This document shows, piece after piece, positions 1 to 6,565 of a stretch of DNA of 15,045 bases (its first letter is position 1; each line of letters begins with the position of its first letter). A model generated the notes under the pieces. It was not told the origin of the DNA. It was given only the letters and a program-made list of their open reading frames with translations, and made no database searches. Both the position numbers and the translations under genes were made by a program. The stretch is from CAWBRT01 sp050015355 (GTDB lineage: Bacteria > Acidobacteriota > Terriglobia > Terriglobales > Acidobacteriaceae), in NCBI GenBank assembly GCA_050015355.1, contig JBEKBO010000114.1, forward strand, positions 1 through 15,045. Direction: 5' to 3'.

Positions 1-63
1 CGCCGCCACCAAACTGCGGCATGCGGCCGCAGGACGGGAAATCAGCACCTATAACCGAGATGT

Positions 64-348
64 TTGTTTGGAACCTCCTGCTTCTCGATTACAGAACGGT
101 TCTTGTTCAGAGGTTCCTTAGATGGTGAATGGTCAACCAAGTTCACATTTGGGTATAGGAATAGATTTGCCGATAGGGTCGTCAATCTAGCCTGCCGATT
201 CGCAGAAAACGGTGCTCCTCGCGATTTCACGTTGGAGGGAGCGCGTCACGTTATAAGCGAGGATCAGGTAGCGGATATTGCAAGGAGGCTCCAACTGCTC
301 GCTGCGCAGATAGATGCTTTGGCTGCTAACCAGCAGCCAAAGCCTTAA
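64..348 (+). CDS. Hypothetical small protein (doubtful)
   Basis: An open frame of 94 codons follows an in-frame stop at 52-54. The only available early start is a TTG at 64, and I see no convincing ribosome binding site. The first half (cysteine, phenylalanine and arginine rich) does not look like an ordinary protein. The C-terminal part, from about residue 55, reads like a real amphipathic helix (ISEDQVADIARRLQLLAAQI) and ends in a QQPKP tail. The base composition is less GC-rich than the downstream genes. It could be the remnant of a longer frameshifted gene whose true start lies outside the window. I do not recognise the family and infer no function. Its last codons form one arm of a perfect hairpin (316-343). 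Confidence 0.3.
   Translation: MFGTSCFSITERFLFRGSLDGEWSTKFTFGYRNRFADRVVNLACRFAENGAPRDFTLEGARHVISEDQVADIARRLQLLAAQIDALAANQQPKP
316..343 (+). terminator. Perfect 12-bp hairpin, possible terminator without U-tract
   Basis: The arms GCTTTGGCTGCT (316-327) and AGCAGCCAAAGC (332-343) pair perfectly around the loop AACC. The hairpin overlaps the last codons of the small ORF that stops at 346-348. No T-run follows, so this is not a classical intrinsic terminator. It could still act as an RNA-stabilising or pausing hairpin. Confidence 0.45.
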
Positions 349-389
349 CCAGTATGTCGTGTTCGATTGTCGATTCGGCGGCTGGGTGG

Positions 390-419
390 CCCATTCAAGC
401 CTTTTTTGGCTTGAGTGGG
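390..419. repeat. 12-bp inverted repeat with T6 loop
   Basis: CCCATTCAAGCC (390-401) pairs with GGCTTGAGTGGG (408-419) with one G-T wobble, around a loop of six Ts. It lies between the small ORF and the nitroreductase promoter. No T-tract follows on either strand, so it looks more like an extragenic palindrome than a terminator. It may be one copy of a dispersed element. Confidence 0.55.
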
Positions 420-447
420 GCAGTTTTCGAGCTTCACCCCGCTCACC

Positions 448-453
448 TATAAT
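448..453 (+). promoter_or_regulatory. Consensus -10 box (TATAAT) of the nitroreductase gene
   Basis: A perfect TATAAT lies 18 bp before the nitroreductase ATG at 472. The -35 region at 17-bp spacing (about 425-430, TTTCGA) is weak. Transcription would begin near 460, giving a leader of about 12 nt, so the mRNA would be nearly leaderless. This fits the lack of a clear Shine-Dalgarno sequence. Confidence 0.5.
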
Positions 454-471
454 TCATTCGAGTACTTTCCT

Positions 472-975
472 ATGGACTTTTCAAACCTTATTTACGCCAG
501 ACAATCCGTTCGCGTTTACCAATCCACACCGGTGCCGGAAGAAAAACTTCAGGCACTTCTCGAGGCCGCCAATCGCGCTCCTTCAGCCGGTAATTTCCAG
601 GCCTTCGAGATCTATGTCGTTACCGATCCGAAGCAGCGCCAGACCCTGGCGGCGGCGACATTCGGACAGGATTTCGTGCAGAATGCCCCGCTCAGCCTGG
701 TTTTTTGCATGCACCCGGCGCGTTGCGAGTATCAGCCGGCCGAGGTCTTCGCCATGCAGGACACAACCATCGCCTGCACTTTCGCCATGTTAAAGGTGAC
801 GGATCTCGGACTGGCGAGCTGCTGGATCGGCGCCTTCAGTCCCGAAAAGCTGGCCCAGGCTCTCGCTTTGCCGGAAAATGTCAAGCCGGTAGCGGTGCTG
901 GCGATCGGCTATCCGGCGGAGAATCCCGAGAGAACCTCGCGCAGAAATCTGGAGGAAGTGGTTCACAAACTGTAA
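472..975 (+). CDS. Nitroreductase-family flavoprotein
   Basis: A 167-residue protein of the FMN-dependent nitroreductase fold, which reduces nitro-aromatics, quinones or related substrates with NAD(P)H; the physiological substrate cannot be told. Visible landmarks are the N-terminal Arg-Gln-Ser-Val-Arg segment (family R-x-S-x-R, FMN phosphate contact), the motif APSAGNFQ around residues 38-45, the late block GLASCWIGAF, and the terminal AIGYP segment seen in short family members. The length is typical of single-domain cytoplasmic members that work as homodimers. I chose ATG 472 because the frame upstream (from 415) encodes no family sequence, and because a consensus -10 box sits at 448-453. 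No partner gene is adjacent; the neighbour downstream is convergent. Confidence 0.88.
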   Translation: MDFSNLIYARQSVRVYQSTPVPEEKLQALLEAANRAPSAGNFQAFEIYVVTDPKQRQTLAAATFGQDFVQNAPLSLVFCMHPARCEYQPAEVFAMQDTTIACTFAMLKVTDLGLASCWIGAFSPEKLAQALALPENVKPVAVLAIGYPAENPERTSRRNLEEVVHKL

Positions 976-1007
976 ATCTGACAAAAAATGGTTTCACAAA
1001 CTGTAAA
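962..1007. repeat. 15-bp direct repeat spanning the nitroreductase stop
   Basis: TTCACAAACTGTAAA occurs at 962-976 (containing the stop codon at 973-975) and again at 993-1007, an offset of 31 bp. The second copy lies in non-coding DNA. It looks like a local duplication of the gene's 3' end. Confidence 0.7.
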
Positions 1008-1054
1008 CAGGCGAGCGAGTCCAAGTCCGGAGACGCCGCCCGTTCTATTCACCG

Positions 1055-1097
1055 TTATCGGACGCTAGATTGCTCAAATTGCGCATTATCGGACGCT
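1055..1097. repeat. 12-bp direct repeat at the 3' end of the glycosylase gene
   Basis: TTATCGGACGCT occurs at 1055-1066 and 1086-1097, again with a 31-bp offset. The copy at 1055 supplies the stop codon of the minus-strand glycosylase. The copy at 1086 is read in another frame inside its C-terminal tail. Confidence 0.65.
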
Positions 1098-1942
1098 GGC
1101 AGGAAGCACGACAGCGGACAATTCGTGCAATTTGGAGCTTTTTTCATGCAGTAATGTTTGCCAACCTGCACCAGCAGCGCGTGGAATTCGTTGTAGCGTT
1201 GTGCCAGCTCAGGCCTGGAACCCGTTGAAATTGCAGATGGATAGTGGACTGCTGGGCGATCTCCCGTGGTTGCCGGTTCAGCGCGGCTTTCAGGCGGCAA
1301 ATTCCGCAGCGCACGCTCCACCAATAGTCTTATCGCTTCGTAGTCCGCGCCGGGCGCCACCAGTTGGTGCCGCTCGAAGACGCGGCGCGTGTACGTATCT
1401 ACAACAAAAACCGGATGATTGCCCGCATAGAGGAGAATCGAGTCCGCCGTCTCCGGCCCAACGCCCTTCTGTTCCAGTAACACGCCGCGCAGTTTTTCGG
1501 TCGATTGAGCGAGCAAGTACGCAATCGCCGGGTGCTCGCCTCCGTTGCCCGAAGTCTTGCCTGCTCTATAGCTTGCCAGGATAAAAGCAGTCAAGTCCTG
1601 CAACCGGCGCGTCTTTTGCCGAAAGTAACCGGCGGGCCTCAGCAGGCTTTCCAGACGCGCGCAATCTGCCTGCTGAATGGCCTCTGGCGACAGCATCCCC
1701 GCCTCCCGCAGGTTGCGCATGGCCCGCTCCACGTTAGTCCACGAGGTGTTCTGAGTAAGGATAGCCCCAACGATGACCTCGAACTTCGACTCGGCCGGCC
1801 ACCAGTTCTGCGGACCCCATTCCCGCAGCAGCGAGCGGTAAAACCTGGCGATCGCACGCAGGGATCGCGTGGCGGGTGGCTTGTCGGGCGCGCTGGCCCC
1901 GTCTTTTTGCTTAGCGGGCTTCTTTGCCACGGGGAAGTGCAT
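1055..1942 (-). CDS. Endonuclease III-like HhH-GPD DNA glycosylase
   Basis: A 295-residue base-excision-repair glycosylase of the endonuclease III-related group (COG2231-like, MagIII-type). After a lysine- and proline-rich N-terminal extension of about 25 residues come the helical core with GAILTQNTSW (near residue 60), the helix-hairpin-helix around residues 155-168 (QKGVGPETA), and the catalytic aspartate D182 in VVDTY. The position occupied by the catalytic lysine in E. coli Nth (G-x-G-R-K-T-A) is Glu here, which predicts a monofunctional glycosylase rather than a glycosylase/lyase. The C-terminus has C265-x6-C272-x2-C275, the usual spacing for a [4Fe-4S] ligand set, but the next cysteine is C279 (x3 instead of the usual x5). 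An inserted segment around residues 220-240 looks poorly conserved. ATG 1942 is the start, with only a weak GTAGGA upstream. The damaged base recognised cannot be told. Confidence 0.85.
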   Translation of the reverse strand: MHFPVAKKPAKQKDGASAPDKPPATRSLRAIARFYRSLLREWGPQNWWPAESKFEVIVGAILTQNTSWTNVERAMRNLREAGMLSPEAIQQADCARLESLLRPAGYFRQKTRRLQDLTAFILASYRAGKTSGNGGEHPAIAYLLAQSTEKLRGVLLEQKGVGPETADSILLYAGNHPVFVVDTYTRRVFERHQLVAPGADYEAIRLLVERALRNLPPESRAEPATTGDRPAVHYPSAISTGSRPELAQRYNEFHALLVQVGKHYCMKKAPNCTNCPLSCFLPASDNAQFEQSSVR

Positions 1943-2104
1943 GTCCTACGGTTACTTGCGGATTACTTGCCAATAAACTTCACTATTATTTGCGATTGGA
2001 TTCCAAAATATGTCGCATGCTGCCATTTATCGGCTGAATGTAATTTACCCTCCCCCGCCGGTCTCGGGCAATTTTATTAGTTGGTTACGCGGCGCTTTGC
2101 CGGA

Positions 2105-2133
2105 TTGACAATTTCTGTCACTCGGCCTACATT
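2105..2133 (+). promoter_or_regulatory. Predicted sigma70-type promoter of the pil cluster
   Basis: A perfect TTGACA (2105-2110) is followed, after 17 bp, by TACATT (2128-2133), which matches the -10 consensus at 4 of 6 positions. Transcription would start near 2140, about 80 nt before pilB. The stretch 1943-2104 between the divergent genes is AT-richer and holds a small palindrome (TTGGATTCCAA, 1996-2006) but no other feature I can defend. Confidence 0.5.
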
Positions 2134-2218
2134 CGCGCTACTCAGTTTCTTTGCCCTTCAGACACGGCAGTTGCGCAGTGAATCTTGGACGAGAAGATCT
2201 CGCCAAAGAGGAGAACGT

Positions 2219-3931
2219 ATGTCTCAGCGGCTCGGTGATCTGCTAATCAAGGAAAATGCGATCACTCCAGAGCAGTTGGAGCAGGCTCAGAAGGTGCAAC
2301 GGGATAATGGCGGACGGCTTGGCTCCGCGCTGGTCAAACTGGGCTTTCTCAGCGAACCCGAGGTTACAACTTTTGTTTCCCGCCAGTATGGGATACCGGC
2401 AGTCAACCTTTCCTATTACGAAATCGATCCCGCCGTCGTTAAACTGGTTCCCTACGAAGCCGCCAAGCGCTATCAGATATTGCCCCTGAGCCGTACTGGC
2501 TCCTCCTTGACCATCGCCCTGGTCGATCCCACAAACGTATTCGCGCTCGACGATATCAAGTTCATGACCGGCTACAACGTTGAGCCGGTGGTCGCCTCCG
2601 AGAGCGAGATTCAGGAAGGCATCGAACGGGCCTACAGCACCAAGCAGGAGGACAATCTCGAGTCTGTCATGGCGTCGTTGGACGGCGCCGAAACCAATCT
2701 CGAACTCCAGGAAGACGAAGCCGAGATGAACCTGGAGGATCTGGAAAGAGCGGCTGACCAGGCGCCTATCGTCAAGCTGGTGAACATGATCCTCAGCGAA
2801 GCCGTCAAGCGCGGCGCCAGTGACATTCATCTGGAACCCTATGAGAAAGAGTATCGCGTGCGCTTGCGCGTGGATGGTGTTCTGCACGCCATCATGACCC
2901 CGCCGCTGAAAGCCAAGGATGCCATCACTTCGCGTTTGAAGATCATGGCCAAGCTCGACATCAGCGAAAAGCGTCTGCCGCAGGACGGCCGCATCATGCT
3001 GAAAATGCAGGTCGACAGAAAGAAGAAGCAACTCGATTTCCGCATGAGCACCCTGCCTACGCTATGGGGCGAGAAGGTCGTGCTGCGCTTGCTCGACAAG
3101 GAAAACCTCCGCCTCGATATGACCAAGCTCGGCTTCGAGCCGGACTCGTTGGAAAAATTTCAGAAAGCGATTCTGAAACCTTACGGCATGGTTCTGGTGA
3201 CCGGTCCAACCGGATCCGGAAAGACCAACACGCTCTATTCGGCAATCTCGCTGGTGAACAAGCCTGATACCAATATCATGACCGCCGAAGACCCGGTCGA
3301 ATTTCAGCTCCACGGCGTCAACCAGGTCCAGATGAAGGAACAGATCGGACTGAATTTTGCCGCCGCTCTGCGCTCCTTTCTGCGCCAGGACCCGAACATT
3401 ATTCTGGTCGGCGAAATCCGCGACTTTGAAACCGCCGAGATCGCCATCAAGGCCGCCTTGACCGGCCACCTGGTGCTCTCGACCCTGCACACAAACGGCG
3501 CGCCCGAGACCATCAGCCGCCTGATGAACATGGGCATTGAGCCATTCCTGGTGGCCACCTCGGTTCACCTTATCGTCGCCCAGCGCTTGGTTCGCAGGGT
3601 TTGCGCCGAGTGTGCCGAGACGGTCGAGGTGCCCATTGAAGCCCTCATCCGGGCGGGCTACTCACCCGATGAGGCGCGACAGGTCAAGGTCAAGAGAGGG
3701 CGCGGCTGCACCACCTGCAACGGCTCCGGCTACAAAGGCCGCGTCGGCCTTTATGAAGTGATGGAGATCAACGACGAGCTGCGCGAGCTCGTCCTGGTGG
3801 GCGCCTCCGCCATGGAATTGAAAAAGAAAGCAATCGAAAACGGAATGACCACTTTGCGGCGCAGTGGTCTTATGAAGGTGATGCTGGGCGTCACGACCAT
3901 GGAGGAAGTGGCGCGCGAAACCATAGTCTAG
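2219..3931 (+). CDS. pilB: Type IV pilus assembly ATPase PilB with MshEN domain
   Basis: A 570-residue hexameric cytoplasmic motor that powers pilin polymerisation. The N-terminus carries two 24-residue repeats, R4-Q27 and R33-Q56, each starting Arg-Leu-Gly and ending in Gln, separated by exactly five residues. This is the arrangement known for the c-di-GMP-binding MshEN domain. The rest of the N-terminal domain runs to about residue 150. The ATPase core has Walker A GPTGSGKT (329-336), an Asp box (TAEDPVEF), Walker B with GEIRD (398-402) and a His box (TGHLVLSTLHTNGA). A zinc-binding tetracysteine is formed by C462/C465 and C497/C500, as in PilB/GspE and not PilT. The start at 2219 is set by AAAGAGGAG (2205-2213), five bases upstream; the 46-codon in-frame extension before it is not family-like. 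It is first in the pil block, behind the promoter at 2105-2133. Confidence 0.96.
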   Translation: MSQRLGDLLIKENAITPEQLEQAQKVQRDNGGRLGSALVKLGFLSEPEVTTFVSRQYGIPAVNLSYYEIDPAVVKLVPYEAAKRYQILPLSRTGSSLTIALVDPTNVFALDDIKFMTGYNVEPVVASESEIQEGIERAYSTKQEDNLESVMASLDGAETNLELQEDEAEMNLEDLERAADQAPIVKLVNMILSEAVKRGASDIHLEPYEKEYRVRLRVDGVLHAIMTPPLKAKDAITSRLKIMAKLDISEKRLPQDGRIMLKMQVDRKKKQLDFRMSTLPTLWGEKVVLRLLDKENLRLDMTKLGFEPDSLEKFQKAILKPYGMVLVTGPTGSGKTNTLYSAISLVNKPDTNIMTAEDPVEFQLHGVNQVQMKEQIGLNFAAALRSFLRQDPNIILVGEIRDFETAEIAIKAALTGHLVLSTLHTNGAPETISRLMNMGIEPFLVATSVHLIVAQRLVRRVCAECAETVEVPIEALIRAGYSPDEARQVKVKRGRGCTTCNGSGYKGRVGLYEVMEINDELRELVLVGASAMELKKKAIENGMTTLRRSGLMKVMLGVTTMEEVARETIV

Positions 3932-3932
3932 A

Positions 3933-4052
3933 GCGGTTTCAAGATCGGTATACCCCGGAGCTGACTGTCACCCCAACAAACGCTAAAGACGGCGTTTGCC
4001 GGGGGCCCCAACTGCCCGGCTGCTCCGCGGGATAAACCTTCAGCGAAACCGC
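3933..4052. other. Nested inverted-repeat structure in the pilB-pilT spacer
   Basis: The 214-bp spacer (3932-4145) has no gene but contains three nested stems. The outer stem is GCGGTTTC (3933-3940) with GAAACCGC (4045-4052). The middle stem is 3947-3961 (ending CCCCGGAGC) with 4022-4038 (starting GCTCCGCGGG), imperfect with small bulges. The inner hairpin is 3971-3983 with 3992-4004. Together they could fold as one long branched RNA. Possible roles are attenuation, mRNA processing that sets the PilB/PilT ratio, or a palindromic insertion. From 4053 to 4145 I see nothing further. Confidence 0.5.
3970..4009. repeat. GC-rich palindromic extragenic element, copy A
   Basis: The arm CCCCAACAAACGC (3971-3983) pairs with GCGTTTGCCGGGG (3992-4004) around an 8-nt loop, and GCCCC follows. 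The layout CACCCCA, hairpin, GCCGGGG-x-CCCC is shared with the copy near 12281-12312 when that is read on the minus strand. This suggests one dispersed family. Confidence 0.5.
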
Positions 4053-4145
4053 CCTAAATCGAGATTTCGGCTTTGTGCCGGTCCTGTCGAACGCCACAGG
4101 GACGCCGGCCAGAGCCGAACGACGGCCTCAGGAACGGAATGATTA

Positions 4146-5258
4146 ATGAATCTGACTCTAGGTGACCTGCTGCGCAAGCTGATTGAGATGAGTGGTAGCG
4201 ATCTGCACGTTACGACCAATTCACCCCCGCAAATCCGGGTGCATGGCGTGCTGCATGCTCTGGATTTGCCGCCGCTGACCCCGGCGGAGAGCAAGCAACT
4301 GGCTTACGGCGTTATGACGGATGCGCAGAAGCACCGTTTTGAGGAAGACCTGGAACTGGATTTTTCCTTCGGTCTGAAAGGATTGGCGCGGTTCCGGGCC
4401 AACTGCTTCAACCAGCGCGGCTCGGTGGCCGCCGTTTTCCGCGTCATTCCATGGGAGATCAAGAGCTTCGAGGACCTGCGCCTGCCCCCGGTCGTGGCCA
4501 GGCTCTGTGAGCGGCCGCGCGGACTGATCCTCATCACCGGCCCGACCGGATCGGGAAAATCAACGACGCTTGCGGCCATGATCGACAAGATCAACCGCGA
4601 TCGCCACGAACACATCCTGACCATCGAAGACCCGATCGAGTTCGTGCATCCCCACAAGAACTGCCTGGTCAACCAGCGCGAGGTCCACTCCGATACCAAA
4701 GGATTTCATCAGGCCCTGCGCGCCGCATTGCGCGAAGACCCGGACGTGGTGCTGGTGGGCGAGATGCGAGATCTCGAGACCATCGAGTCGGCTCTCCGCA
4801 TCGCCGAGACGGGCCATCTGACGCTTGGTACGCTGCACACCAATTCCGCGTCTTCCACCATCAATCGCATCATCGATGTTTTCCCCTCGCATCAGCAACC
4901 GCAGATCAGGGCGCAGCTCTCGCTGGTGTTGGAAGGAATCCTCTGCCAGTCGCTGCTGCCGCGCGTGGGCGGGATGGGGCGTGTCATGGCGATGGAAATT
5001 CTCATTCCCAATTCCGCCATCCGCAACCTGATCCGGGAAGACAAAATTCACCAGATTTACTCGGCCATGCAGTCCGGGCAAGACAAGTTCGGGATGCAAA
5101 CTTTCAATCAGTCTTTGGCGGTTCTCTACTTCCAAAAGCAAATCACGCTGGACGCGGCCATGCAGCGTTCATCGCTGCCTGATGAACTGCGCGACATCAT
5201 TCAGCGCGGCCTTGCAGCCGCCAAGGCCGCACCCGCGGGAAGTTCCATGCGGCGATGA
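4146..5258 (+). CDS. pilT: Type IV pilus retraction ATPase PilT
   Basis: A 370-residue cytoplasmic hexameric ATPase that depolymerises the pilus and powers twitching motility. Landmarks are the N-terminal PAS-like domain (SGSDLHVTTNSPPQIRVHG), Walker A GPTGSGKS (132-139), an Asp box (TIEDPIEF), Walker B with GEMRD (205-209) and a His box (ETGHLTLGTLHTNSA). The PilT-specific C-terminal motif AIRNLIRE lies at 291-298, followed by HQIYSAMQSG. The tetracysteine zinc site of PilB is absent, as expected, and the length is normal for PilT (about 345-380). ATG 4146 fits where homology begins; only a loose AGGAACGGA precedes it. It sits 214 bp after pilB and 32 bp before pilC, so it is probably co-transcribed with pilC. 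Confidence 0.95.
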   Translation: MNLTLGDLLRKLIEMSGSDLHVTTNSPPQIRVHGVLHALDLPPLTPAESKQLAYGVMTDAQKHRFEEDLELDFSFGLKGLARFRANCFNQRGSVAAVFRVIPWEIKSFEDLRLPPVVARLCERPRGLILITGPTGSGKSTTLAAMIDKINRDRHEHILTIEDPIEFVHPHKNCLVNQREVHSDTKGFHQALRAALREDPDVVLVGEMRDLETIESALRIAETGHLTLGTLHTNSASSTINRIIDVFPSHQQPQIRAQLSLVLEGILCQSLLPRVGGMGRVMAMEILIPNSAIRNLIREDKIHQIYSAMQSGQDKFGMQTFNQSLAVLYFQKQITLDAAMQRSSLPDELRDIIQRGLAAAKAAPAGSSMRR

Positions 5259-5290
5259 AACGGCTTTGAGATTTTAGTGAGGAGAAGACG

Positions 5291-6496
5291 ATGCCTGTTT
5301 TTACGTATCACGGCAAAAACGCTGCGGGAAAGGCAGTTCGGAACGAGCGTGCGGCGGAGAACAAACAAGTGCTGCGTGCCGCTCTCGGCAAAGAGGGCAT
5401 CAAGATCGATAAGATCAGCGCAAAGGAAGGCCGCAAGCTCTTCGGTTCCGGCGGCGGCAAGGTGAAGATCACCGAGCTGGCCGTTTTCTTCCGCCAGTTT
5501 TCGGTCATGATCGATGCCGGCCTGCCGCTGGTGCAATGCCTGGAAATCCTCGGCACCAATCAGGAGAATCCGGCCCTCCGGAATTGCCTGGCTGGCGTGC
5601 GCTCGTCCGTCGAGGGCGGCGCAACCCTTGCCAATGCCATGCGCGGCTATCCCAAGATCTTCGACGACCTGACGACCAATATGGTCGAAGCGGGCGAAAC
5701 CGGCGGTATCCTCGACACCATTCTCCAGCGCCTGGCGATTTACGTTGAAAAGAATCTCAGGCTGCGCCAAGCCGTCAAGTCCGCTCTCATTTATCCCGTC
5801 TCGGTGATCACCATCGCGGTGCTGGTCGTCGGCGCGCTTCTCAAGTTCGTGGTTCCGATCTTCGCCAACATGTTCGTCGGATTGGGAGTGCCGCTGCCTG
5901 CGGCGACCAAGTTTGTCATCGACCTCAGCCACTTCATTGGGGACTTCTGGTGGGTGATCATCCTCAGCGTCGTTGGTTTTGCCGTGACCCTGGTGCAGGT
6001 TCGCAAAATGCCGGAAGGACGCCTGTTTACCGACCGCATCCTGCTGAAGATACCTGTCTTTGGCCCCTTGCTGCTGAAGATCGCGGTGGCGCGCTTCACC
6101 CGCACCTTGGGAACACTGATTACCTCCGGTGTGCCCATCCTGGAGGGCCTGGACGTTACCGCCCGCACCTCGGGCAATGCCGTCATCCAGAACGCGCTGT
6201 TCAACGTGCGCAAATCGATTGAGCAAGGCAGAACGATTGTCGATCCATTGCGCGAGAGCAAAATCTTTCCCAACATGGTGACCCAGATGATCGGTGTCGG
6301 CGAGGCCACCGGCGCCATGGATTCCATGTTGCAGAAGATCGCCGATTTCTACGAGGACGAGGTTGATGCCGCGACCAAGAACTTGCTCACTTTGCTGGAA
6401 CCTATGCTGATCGCGTTCCTCGGCGTGTCCGTTGGCGGCATTGTCATTTCGCTTTACATGCCGCTGTTCTCCATGATCAGCAAGCTCGCCGGTTAG
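5291..6496 (+). CDS. pilC: Type IV pilus inner-membrane platform protein PilC
   Basis: A 401-residue polytopic inner-membrane protein, the GspF/PilC-family platform on which PilB and PilT act. It has a short N-terminal segment (VFTYHGKNAAGKAV) typical of the family, then two GspF domains at about residues 70-195 and 273-395. Each contains the family pattern of a FFRQFSVMIDAG-like or FTRTLGTLITSG-like helix followed by a glycine-rich MVEAGETGG or MIGVGEATG loop. Hydrophobic spans lie near residues 170-195, 220-245 and 370-397. The length matches the family. The start at 5291 has a strong AGGAG (5280-5284), six bases upstream. It lies between pilT and pilS on the same strand. Confidence 0.95.
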   Translation: MPVFTYHGKNAAGKAVRNERAAENKQVLRAALGKEGIKIDKISAKEGRKLFGSGGGKVKITELAVFFRQFSVMIDAGLPLVQCLEILGTNQENPALRNCLAGVRSSVEGGATLANAMRGYPKIFDDLTTNMVEAGETGGILDTILQRLAIYVEKNLRLRQAVKSALIYPVSVITIAVLVVGALLKFVVPIFANMFVGLGVPLPAATKFVIDLSHFIGDFWWVIILSVVGFAVTLVQVRKMPEGRLFTDRILLKIPVFGPLLLKIAVARFTRTLGTLITSGVPILEGLDVTARTSGNAVIQNALFNVRKSIEQGRTIVDPLRESKIFPNMVTQMIGVGEATGAMDSMLQKIADFYEDEVDAATKNLLTLLEPMLIAFLGVSVGGIVISLYMPLFSMISKLAG

Positions 6497-6507
6497 CCGG
6501 GGACCCC
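6496..6507. repeat. Possible half-copy of the palindromic element after pilC
   Basis: GCCGGGGACCCC (6496-6507), overlapping the last base of the pilC stop codon, is identical to the right half of the element near 12281-12292 read on the minus strand. A matching left arm is not clear here, so this may be a truncated copy or chance in GC-rich DNA. Confidence 0.3.
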
Positions 6508-6565
6508 GGGCCGCCGGGCTGCCTCATGAGACATACCTTTCGCGAAACTGGAGCGGAACGGAACA

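Noticed and set aside
1..121. Possible C-terminal end of an upstream gene in frame 2 (stop at 119-121)
   Set aside because: About 39 codons are open from the window edge, but the sequence shows no recognisable motif and other frames are also open, so it cannot be supported.
2081..2100. TTGGTTACGCGGCGCTTTGC as a sigma54 promoter for pilB
   Set aside because: The distance between GG and GC is 14 bases rather than the required 10.
2081..2218. 46-codon N-terminal extension of PilB
   Set aside because: The extension contains the predicted promoter and is unlike PilB; a good ribosome binding site precedes ATG 2219, where the MshEN repeat begins.
2243..3031. 262-codon open frame on the minus strand opposite pilB
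   Set aside because: It lies entirely within the convincing pilB gene, and its composition is that of an antisense shadow.
5201..6226. 341-codon open frame on the minus strand opposite pilC
   Set aside because: It overlaps pilC/pilT completely, is His/Gln/Asp-rich as expected from the reverse of GC-rich coding DNA, and shows no family motif.
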